Part shown: piece after piece, positions 55,241 to 64,000 of the stretch
How positions within the stretch are numbered: position 1 is the stretch's first letter
How the letters are laid out: every line of letters begins with the position of its first letter
From: Turnera subulata
Lineage: Eukaryota; Streptophyta; Magnoliopsida; Malpighiales; Passifloraceae
Assembly (NCBI GenBank): GCA_028386065.3
Contig: JAKUCV010002023.1
Location: forward strand, 214,952-278,951
Direction: 5' to 3'
Length of the DNA stretch: 64,000 nucleotides
The notes under the pieces: model-generated
Seen by the model: the letters and a program-made list of their open reading frames with translations, nothing else
Databases searched by the model: none
What the model was told of the DNA's origin: nothing
Made by a program: the position numbers and the translations under genes

Positions 55241-58200
55241 AAGGAATTTCGTCCCCGAAATTCGGTCCTGATTTTGTGAAGAGATGCGGGTATTGAGACC
55301 GCATATGTTCCTCAACGTCCCATGTGGACTCATTCGCTGAATGCTTGCTCCACTTGACCTTCACCATAGGAATGGTGCGTTTCCTTAGTTGTCGTTCTTC
55401 CCGAGCAAAAATCTATTTTGCCACATTCGTGTAGGTAAGATCCTCTGTCACAACAACATACACTGGTGTCACAACATGACTAGGGTCTGAACGGTACCTC
55501 CTCAGCATAGAGACGTGAAACACGTCATGTATGCGTGATAGCTCTTCAGGCAATGACAACCTGTAAGCCAAAGATCCAATCCTCTCAACAATCTCATATG
55601 GTCTGATATATCTCGGGCTCAACTTTCCTTTCTTACCGAACCTAATTACAACCTTCCAAGGTGCAACTCTAAGGAAAACCTTCTCACCAACGTCATACTC
55701 CATCTCACGTCGGTGTTTGTCGGCATAACTTTTTTGCCGGTCTTGGGCAGCTCTCATGTACTGACTGCTTCACTGTTTGGATCTTATCAACTTTTTGCTT
55801 GACCAATTCTGGACCAATGATCTGCCGTAATCCTTCTTCATCCCAGCAAACTGGACTTCTACACTTCCTCCCATAAAGAGCTTCGAAAGGCGGCATACCA
55901 ATACTGGAATGGTAGCCATTGTTATAGTCAAACTCGGCCAAAGGCAAGTACTTATCCCAACTCCCACGGAAGTTAAGTGCACATGCTCTAAGCATATCCT
56001 CCAGCGTCTGTATAGTCCTCTCAGACTGTCCATCCATTTGTGGGTGAAAAACAATAGTGAAACTCAACTTTGTCCCCATCGCAGCTTGTAAGCTCTTCCA
56101 GAATCGCGATGTAAACCTAGGATCTCTGTCTGAGACTATGGACTTCGGAATACCGTGTAGTCTCATAATCTGAGCAACATATTTTCCCGCCAACGTATCC
56201 ATGGTATCGGTATGGCGGATAGGAAGGAAATGTGCCGATTTTGTTAATCGGTCAACAACGACCCAAATAACATCATGTTGCCTTCGAGTCATTGGTAACC
56301 CAATCACAAAATCCATGGAAATCATTTCCCATTTCCATTTCGATACTGTCAAAGAACGCATCTTACCAGCTGGAGCTTGATGCTCGGCCTTTACTTATTG
56401 GCAAGTAATGCATCTTCCAACATACTCAGCTACATCCTTCTTCATACGAGGCCACCAATAATGACTCTTTAGATTCTGATACATCTTGGTACTTCCAGGA
56501 TGCATCGTATATGGTGTCATGTGTCCCTCATCCAGAATCTATCTACACAAATCACCAACTTTGGGTACATATACCTGTTTCCCAATCATCAGAGCTCCAT
56601 CTTCAGCTATACGGAACTTATCTTCTTTTCCGCTTCTTACTCCCTCCTTCAGCTTGAGCAAGTCGGGATCTCCATCTTGTAGCTCTATTATCCATCCTCT
56701 TAGGTTGACTTGACACTTATGTATGCCAGCAAGGCTCCGGTGTCATCCACTGTCAAGCAAGCTCCCAGCTTCCTTAACTCGATAAAGTGAGGATATCGAG
56801 TATCTAGTGGAGGTATCCTCTGGTTGTTTTCGGCTCAATGCATCAGCTACCACATTGGCCTTTCCTGGTTAATATTCGATGGTACAATCATAATCATTAA
56901 GCAGCTCCACTCAGCGCCTTTGCCGCAGCTTGACCTCTTTTTGAGTCATGATGTACTTAAGGCTCTTATGATCAGTGAAGATTTGACACTTCTCTCCAAA
57001 CAAGTAGTGTCTCCAAATCTTCAGAGCCAAGATCACAGCTTCCATCTCTAGATCATGCGTCGGGTAGCTCTTTTCGTGAGGCCTTAATTTTCTAGAGGCA
57101 TAAGCAATTACTCATCCTTCTTGCATCAGTACGGCTCCCAAACCAAGACCTGATGCATCACAAAACAAAACATACTCTACCCTTGGCTTGGGCACTATCA
57201 GAACAGGTGTCGTGGTCAACTTCTTCTTAAGCTCCTCAAAACTCCATTGGCATTCTGGACTCCAAACAAAAGCTTGTTCCTTCCTTAGCAGCTTAGTCAT
57301 GGGGCTGGTCAATAAGGAAAATCCTTCAATGAACCTCCGATAGTATCCTGCAAGGCCAAGAAAACTCCTGACTTCGGGCACGGTCATAGGAGGCTCCCAC
57401 TCCAGAACAGCTTTAACTTTTGCGGGATCAACTTTTATTCCATCCCTGCCTACCACATGTCCGAGGAAGGAAACTTCTCCAAGCCAAAATTCACACTTGC
57501 TGAATTTGGCATATAGCTGCTTCTCTCGTAACCTTTGGAGCACTATCCTTATATGCTCTTCATGCTCTTCCTAGCTCTTGGAATAAATGAGGATATCATC
57601 AATAAAGACCACAACAAACTTATCCAAAAACTCATTCAGTACCAAGTGCATCAAGCACATGAATACTGCCGGTGCATTGGTCAAACCGAAAGGTACCACC
57701 GTGAACTCAAAGTGGCCATACTGAGTGTGGAAGGCTGTCTTTGGTATGTCCTTCTCCGCAATCCTGACCTGGTGATAACCTGAACGGAGATCAATCTTAG
57801 AGAATACTGTTGCTCCTTAAAGCTGATCAAAGAGATCATCAATCCTTGGTAACGGATACTTGTTCTTGACCGTCACCTTGTTTAACTGCCGGTAGTCCAC
57901 ACACATCCGAAGACTACCATCCTTCTTCCTCACAAACAACACTGGTGCACCCCATGGAGAGGTACTAGGTCTGATGAACCCTTTTTCCAGCAGTTCGTCT
58001 AGTTTCTTCTTCAACTCTTGAAGCTCCGTTGGTGCCATCCTATATGGTGCCATCGAGATGGGTGTAACTCCAGGTACAAGCTCGATGGTATACTCGACTT
58101 CCCTGTCGGGTGGCAATCCTAGTAAATCATCTGGAAAAACATCAACGAACTCCTTTACCACTGATATATCTTCCAGGGTAGGATCTTGTGTTCCTTTACC

Positions 58201-58635
58201 CTTGATATGGGTCAACAAACCATCTGGACCTTTCTGCTTTATTTCGCAGCCCTGAGTAGCAGAGATACTACATGTGGTTGCAGCTCTCCCTACTCCAGAC
58301 AAGATAACTGACACCTGTTTAGCTCGGCAATCCACCAAAGCTCGATACTTCGACAGCCAATCCATGCCTAGGATTACATCAAATCCTCCCATGTTCATAA
58401 CTATGAGTTGGACAGCAAAGGTTTCATTCCCGTATACCAACAGTACATCCTTACAAACTCTGTCTAGCCTTACTATAACACTTGCGGGTAATCTAACCCT
58501 CATCGGCTTATCTAATGACGTGTCTTCACAGTTATATTGCATAGCATAGGTTTGAACTATAAAAGAATGCGTAGCTCCAGGATCAACTAATGTGAATGCA
58601 ACATTACTATATACTGTAAAGATACCTGCTATCAC
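55239..58635 (-). pseudogene. Tekay pol: protease, RT, RNase H, integrase, chromodomain; broken
   Basis: 58635-57817 carries the protease with DPGATHSF (58576-58584; normally DSGATHSF) and the start of RT ([40 protein letters not shown]). The RT active site FIDD is at 57595-57606, followed by an in-frame TAG (57571-57573). 57543-57112 covers the RT thumb and RNase H start ([15 protein letters not shown]). The integrase zinc finger keeps CITC but has a stop at about 56397; its core (56361-55705) shows SMDFVIGLP, VSDRDPRFTSRFW and QSERTIQTLEDML, i.e. all three acidic residues. A frameshift near 55740 and a TAG at 55413-55415 separate the C-terminal chromodomain-like segment (IPMVKVKWSKHSANESTWDV), which in chromoviruses guides insertion to marked chromatin. 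The element cannot make a complete Pol. Confidence 0.94.
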
Positions 58636-59836
58636 TTGAGCATTATTAGGGTCTTCTTCTGCGGTGATGACAAAAGCTCTGGGAACAGCTGTACTCTGGT
58701 TGGCACCAGATTGAGTCCTTGCCGAAGGTTCTTACGTCCACGTCCCTGAGCTCCAGATCCACTCGGAACACTAGCCACAGATGCTTGAACGGTTGTTGCA
58801 GGTGTAGGATTAGTGTTTCCCACAAGCTTCGGGCAAGCAAAGGGATAGTGTCCCAACTCATTACACTCAAAGATTCTGACAGAAGACAAGGGTTGTCTGA
58901 AGCGATTGTTTCCAGTGGTAGTGGTCACTCCAGATCCACTCCATCCACCGATTATAATTCCACGGTTGTTGGTCCATCCACGCCCATAAGGTTTCAGCTG
59001 GTTCTGTCCTCGTCCAGCTACAGGTGCACTAGCGGCAGGTACATAAGGCTTCTTATTTTGAGTAACAAGAACCTGTGACATAGCTCTCATTCGGCAGAAC
59101 TCCTGTTGGTCGCACCAAGTGACCTCAGATTTTCGGGCATCCCTAACTATAGCCTGATATCCAGCATATTCCTTGCATCCCATGATGGCTCGATTGTCAG
59201 GATGTAGGCCCCTCCAGAAGAGTTGGCATCTGGCGTCTGTGGTTGCTACCAGATCTCCAGCATAAAGGGACAGACGGTCGAACTTCTTCTCATACTCTAT
59301 CACAGACATATTATTCTGCCACAGTTCCAGGAATTCCCGCTGCATGCGTTCCTGAAAATCTGCGGTAATGAACTTGTCCCTGATCATTTCAGTAAACTCT
59401 TCCCATGGCATCACCATCGGTTTTGGCAGGTCCTAGTGGTAGAATCCCACCATGTTGCTGCTTCTTCTCGGAGAAGAGATGCGGCATAGTTCGCCCACTG
59501 ATCCGTCGTGCACTTGAGCTTAAGTATGACCCTAGTGGTCTGTCGTAACCATTCATCTGTCACACGAGGATCAGTCTCTCCAGAGAACTCAGCGCCCCCA
59601 AGTTGGGTTAACATGGTAAAAACTGGATCCTCAACAGGTTCGTCGGCCTTAACGGTCTGGTTATGCAGGATTTGAGTCATCATATGCATCATCTGTAAGG
59701 ACATCGGGTGGGTCATACCCGGCACTGTACCGTGTCCTTGCGGACCTCCCAGATGCTGATTTGGTTGATCGACTGACACTTGGTCCTCTTCCAAGCGCGG
59801 TTGGTTGGCATGCTGGTGACCCTCATCCGGATCCAT
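58632..59836 (-). pseudogene. Tekay gag, frameshifted
   Basis: ATG at 59836 opens gag about 120 bp inside the LTR (MDPDEGHQHANQ, later FSGETDPRVTDEWL and WANYAASLLREEAATWW). A frameshift near 59411-59420 separates the second part (WEEFTEMIRDKF, then MSVIEYEKKFDRLS). The zinc knuckle near 58865 reads IFECNELGHYPFAC, so the first Cys of C-x2-C-x4-H-x4-C is replaced by Ile. A second frame change joins pol near 58632. Gag would form particles and package element RNA, possibly also that of LARD-like relatives. Confidence 0.92.
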
Positions 59837-59940
59837 AACGCTCTACCTATATGGAGATGTATGCATGTGTATCATAGTAGAAACATGTGGAGTAGGTTAT
59901 GCACATATAATTAAACACACAAGCACCCGAAAACCTACTA

Positions 59941-59958
59941 CCCGCTCCGCTCCCAAAA
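59941..59958 (-). promoter_or_regulatory. Primer-binding region of Tekay element
   Basis: In element sense the LTR end GGGCATTTCA is followed by TTTTGGGAGCGGAGCGGG. It is shared, with two changes, with the LARD-like element at 46491. It departs from the usual tRNA-iMet complement of chromoviruses. Confidence 0.55.
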
Positions 59959-62608
59959 TGAAATGCCCACACCCATATTTATCGTTATTCACAGTAAACA
60001 CGTAGGACCACACACTATTATAGAAAACATGGCAGATAATATTTCACAAGCCAACAGTAACTTACAACATCAGTACTTGTCTCCGACATCCGGGACATTA
60101 TTACAGCACACTAAAAGAGACAGAATGACAAACACGCAGCGGAAGTCTTAACACACATAGTAGATAATTATGAATATGATGCATCGCAGGATGGATCCGG
60201 GCCTGGCAGAGGGTGCGCCACAACTGCCTCAAACGTACCTGAACTAAGCATAAATCATTCTACGCGACCGAGTCACGTAGGCGAGGGGTGAGTCCGAAGT
60301 GCTCACCGGGTAAAATCCACAAGTAAATATAAATATACGGGCAACCAATAATAACCAAGCCACAAAAAAATACTCAACTGGAAACAAGAAACAGAAGGTA
60401 CTCACCAGTCACCAGATAGTTTTCAGTTTTGTCCTAGACACTCTAATCCAATTTTGTTAGTAGGGCCCTTAACACTAGTTAAATGTTGGCCTTCGCCAGG
60501 TAGCCGATCTAGCTAGACCCAGGGTACTCCCCGTAAATCAAAATCATCAATAAATTAAAACTGGCATAGTCTGGGAGCAAACCCCAAGCACATCTCCCCT
60601 ATGCAAATAATAATAACTCGGTACAATCTGGGAGCAGACCCCATGCACATCTCCCATGTACCATATACATCACAGGACTACCATCAGGCTATTCCAATAT
60701 TTAACCGTGATACTAACGTCTAAGTGATTCTATTTTAATATTAGTCTTTCCTTACTGTCACTAAACACTTATCACTTAACCGAGCAGGCTCCCGGCCACT
60801 CTGCTCGTAATCTCAAATCAAACAATTATCACAAGCTGGTACCCCCAGTACCCAATTCTTACTTGACTCAACAACAATAACAACAATAAATTCAACAGCA
60901 GTAATGACAACGACAATAATCAACTCAATCCATCTCACAACAAACCATTCACAGCCACAAAGTAATATCATACCAGCAAAAACAACACACAAACAGTAAC
61001 TTGGTATTACGAGCATCATATCGATATTTACTTATCCTCACCTTTTCCTATGTATTCCTCGGGGAACTCGTCAGCTGGTTCCGGTTCCACGTGCTCGTAC
61101 ACGTTATCAACTCCAATACAACAAATATATACATTCACATAAAATGCACAAACAATTGAAATGCAAATGATACGACATATCCTACGCGGTTATTTGTCCC
61201 GGTGTATACCTCATTATCATCATCATTCACCATTTAATTACATAGACAGGAAATATTTTACTGTAATTATATCCGGTTAATATTTCTTTATTTAATACTT
61301 TGATAATACCCTTTTCAAAATTATTTCAATAAGATAATTATCCTTTTTCCAAAATTATTTCCATAAGGTTATTTATCATAATATAGTCTTCTAATGAAAA
61401 TAGTTATGTATATCTGTTAGTTTTCAAAAGTTATAAACCAATTTTCCAATTAAATCCATTTATATATTTTTATCAGAATTTTTGTATTTATTTTTTTCTT
61501 TTTTTTACTGGACTGGGCCCGTGAATAGTGCCAGCCAGGCCTTGCACAATGCTAAGCCCAGGCGTAGGCCCGTATATAAAACCCAGCAAACCAAAAAGCC
61601 CAAGCCCAAGTGAACAGTCCGGTTTTGAGCCCAGGCCAAGGACCCGTTGGGTCAACCCGGCCCGGCTGCTGAAATGGGGCAGGGGTTGTCTTCAACCTAC
61701 AGCTCACCTGAGTTGCAGCGATGGAAAGCGCGAGCAGGGACGACTGCAGGTGCGATCTGGCGGCGCGAGGGCAAGGCCGCAATGCGGCGGCGTCGAGGTG
61801 CAGTTCTCAGTGGCGGGCTCGCTCGGTCGGTTCACGCGAAGGTGGAGGCGCGGCGGTGGACGTCTCCGGTGGTCGCAGCGGCGAACGAGGAGGAGGAAGG
61901 TGGCGCGCTACGATGACGAGGTTGCAGGTGGTGGTGGTCGGTCGTGAGGTGGTGTCGGTGGTGGCTCGTGGTAGTGGTCGGCGAGGGGTAAAGGAGAAGA
62001 AAGAAGAGATAGGGAGGGGTGGCGTGTGTCTTTTTCTTTTTTTTTTGTTTTTTGTAAACAGGAGAAAACTAAGTAGAAGGCAGTGTAGAGGAGAAAGGTT
62101 GAGAACTACACTGGGTATGGGTTGTGGTTTTGCAATGATGAGCAGAGGAGATGAGGCTCTATTTATAGGCAGGGGAAGCTTCAGTGTAAGCTTGAAGATT
62201 TTTCTTCCTTCCCAAGGAAGAAGAAGCTCGTCGGGGGCAGCGTCCAGGTGAAGAAGAAGCTGCCTGGGCGGTGGCGTGAACGTGAAAAAGGTGGTGCATG
62301 CGTAATGCACACACCCAACCGGGTATTGTCCGGACCAGCAAATAACTAAAATACCCACTTTACTTTATTTCTTGTCCGTTCTTTTAAGGTTAAAACAGAC
62401 TTTTCTTAAGTTTTCTGGACCCGAAAAATACCAACTTCGGTCCGTTAAATCCGCAAAGAAATCTAGAACGTGGGGCAAGAGTCGGTTTTAGAATCCAATG
62501 CATAATTTACCTTAAAATAATTTCTCAAGATTATTTTTACACGATAAATTACTATACAGAGTCTTTTACAGTCTCAGTAAAATATAAAATTTTACCCGAA
62601 CTGTTACA
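59959..62608 (-). repeat. 5' LTR of the Tekay element
   Basis: Starts TGTAACAGTTCGGG and ends GTGGGCATTTCA in element sense. Slightly shorter than its partner because of small deletions (for example near 61410 and 61665). TATA box at 62160-62167, splice-donor-like CAGGTGAG (plus strand 61703-61710), perfect GGTGAG...CTCACC hairpin at 60287-60307, two stem-loop units at 60566-60662. Confidence 0.95.
62160..62167 (-). promoter_or_regulatory. TATA box of Tekay 5' LTR
   Basis: Minus strand CTGCCTATAAATAGAGCC. As the upstream LTR, this is the promoter that would drive the element. Confidence 0.8.
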
Positions 62609-62613
62609 TTAGG

Positions 62614-63637
62614 CACTTGTGTTTTTTCTTTTTGTTTTTCCTTTGTGTTGTGTGGGAACAATAAAGGTATCCTGCTTGACTGTGGTGTGGTTACTTTTTC
62701 AACAGTGTTTTATTTTTTAGTTCATCAGCGTACGATATATAATTGTATTGTAGTCCATTGTTGGTGGCACATTTGATACTTCTTGTTGTTGCTTCTCAAC
62801 TTGGAAGAGAGGAGTGTTTAGCTAGAAGCAGCAGGCCTGGAATCATCACGTGTGCTGAGTAATTTATATTTCTATTTATGGGATGGTCTTTGGCAACCAG
62901 CTACCACTTGTACTTTCAATTATCCTTTCTTGGATGGATGCTTGCTTGGGTAGGCTTGAGGGCAGGGCCCATCACTCAGATCACTATTGACAGGGAAAGA
63001 GAGAAAAGAAAACTAGAGGGAGTTGATAGCTATCACTTCACTGATCAACAAATAATGCATTTGAGCTGCTATTCTTGGGCTGTCGTGGCTCCAAATTTCA
63101 ACAGTAGTTAAAGCAATCATCTACTGTTTTCTGCAGCAAGATGTAAGAAATATTATTCGGAGAAAATTGTTGTTCGTAAATCGTAATCATTTCGTCTTGA
63201 GAAAGATATTTACTACAGGGTTCATTTCTTTTTATCTCTTATTATTTTCAAAGATATACACACCCTTTTTGATAAAGTATATTCTGGGACATAGATGCAA
63301 ATTTGAGATAAAGAGAGAAAAAAAAAAGAAGTTAAAAATGCGTGGTATTTCATAAAGGAGTTTCTTCTAGCACTGTCATAGTTGGTGGGCTTTTCTAGTC
63401 TCCCCACTCGGGAGACAACAAAAGCACTACTGGCTGGACTGAAACGTTAGGCCTGGTATAATATTCCTTTTTTGTGTGTCCTTTCATTTTTGTCAATTCT
63501 CAAATGTTGTCCTTGTTATTTTTTTTTCCAGGAATTTTATCTCTAAACTTGCATGTGACGGATTCATTTTGTTCATTTTTCCTTTAGTAAGCTACCAGAA
63601 GTTAACACATGGACAGTGAAACCCGCAGTGGCCCAAC
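62614..63637. other. Intergenic DNA
   Basis: About 1 kb of AT-rich sequence. A 77-codon open frame at 62878-63111 shows no family resemblance and is not called. No RNA gene or repeat is recognised. Confidence 0.5.
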
Positions 63638-64000
63638 TTTTTTTTGAATAAAAGAGCATTCTTCATTCATATAAACAGATCTAAAGATCTGAAATTACAT
63701 AATTGAAAATCTAATATAGTAAAAGTATAAGAAAAATTCAACAAGAGAATTCTTGTTAACCTATTACATAAAAATACATAACGTGATTTATCTCTTTCAA
63801 TAGAGGATTTATAAAGGCACACTACTCTCGCGAGCATCAGATTCAGTATGGTCCGTGCAACAACCACTATGCCAACAGGTAAATTTGAGACATACCTGCG
63901 AGGGAAAATATCCTTTTGTTGCTAAATTTCTGTAGTAGATAGAGAATCGTTCTTCAAATCGAATCTTCCTCCATGACTTTTGACTCCCATAGTCTTATTT
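63638..64000 (-). mobile_element. Probable LINE 3' end, continues past the window
   Basis: Eight T residues at 63638-63645 followed by GAATAAAAGAGCATTCTTC on the plus strand read, on the minus strand, as an AT-rich tail ending GCTCTTTTATTC plus poly(A). This resembles the 3' ends of plant LINEs. No RNase H motif is visible in the part present, so the call rests on the tail only. Confidence 0.4.

Larger units (their letters stand above)
52514..62608 (-). mobile_element. Ty3/gypsy chromovirus, Tekay/Del type, full-length but inactive
   Basis: 10,095 bp with LTRs of 2714 bp (52514-55227) and 2650 bp (59959-62608) and a perfect 5-bp TSD TTAGG (52509-52513 and 62609-62613). The interior encodes gag, protease, RT, RNase H, integrase and a C-terminal chromodomain on the minus strand, the order of gypsy chromoviruses. 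Very long LTRs and the integrase sequence point to the Tekay/Del clade. Stops and frameshifts in gag, RT, integrase and before the chromodomain make it non-autonomous, but both LTRs are nearly complete, so insertion is fairly recent compared with the copia element. Confidence 0.95.

Noticed and set aside
61528..62251. Several 90-180-codon frames in the Tekay LTRs (also 54208-54937)
   Set aside because: GC-rich leader sequence of the LTR read in several frames; the two LTR copies differ by indels that shift these frames.
62878..63111. 77-codon open frame in the last kilobase
   Set aside because: No resemblance to a family, no promoter or codon pattern to support it.

Overview
The window is repeat-rich nuclear DNA of a flowering plant, most likely a eudicot. 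It is AT-rich, contains one host gene that I can recognise, and is otherwise built from plant transposable elements: Ty1/copia, chromoviral Ty3/gypsy of Tekay/Del type, a Cassandra TRIM, LINEs, a hAT remnant and a probable Helitron. The species cannot be named from the sequence. Target-site duplications (TSDs) could be read directly for most insertions, so the nesting order is well supported.

Layout. 1-1659: AT-rich DNA with degenerate telomere-like hexamers. 1660-7713: decayed minus-strand copia element. 7714-13153: gene island with an intronless U-box/ARM E3 ligase gene (PUB30/31 type, 10754-12088). 13154-18674: probable Helitron holding a solo LTR (14295-17711). 18956-26259: three solo LTRs nested inside one another, all with TSDs. 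26596-27648: Cassandra with 5S rRNA-like LTRs. 28310-30159: solo LTR of a second family (termini TGTGA...CACA). 31236-39338: LINE broken by two more solo LTRs of that family. 39919-42685: solo Tekay-type LTR. 43425-52354: small hAT element (8-bp TSD) carrying an 8.2-kb two-LTR element without gag-pol (43709-51945). 52514-62608: full-length but inactive Tekay-type chromovirus with 2.7-kb LTRs. 62609-64000: intergenic DNA and a minus-strand LINE 3' end.

Together the elements show repeated insertion followed by LTR-LTR recombination: eight solo LTRs against four elements that still have two LTRs. The gag-pol-less element at 43709-51945 shares LTR architecture, primer-binding region and pol-tail/polypurine context with the Tekay element about 0.6 kb away, which suggests it was mobilised in trans by such an element. 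Its 2.6-kb interior carries a GRF-type zinc-finger gene fragment, a LINE fragment and two antisense ORFs with TATA-like boxes.

The most interesting signals are inside the long LTRs. Divergent subfamilies keep, at the same relative positions, (i) a terminal hairpin directly after TGTAAC, (ii) a good 5' splice site about 430-640 nt after the TATA-like box, (iii) an array of short tandem inverted repeats whose sequence differs between subfamilies, and (iv) a hairpin near the LTR 3' end. Several stems are kept by paired changes. I know of no description of this combined architecture, but no search was possible here.
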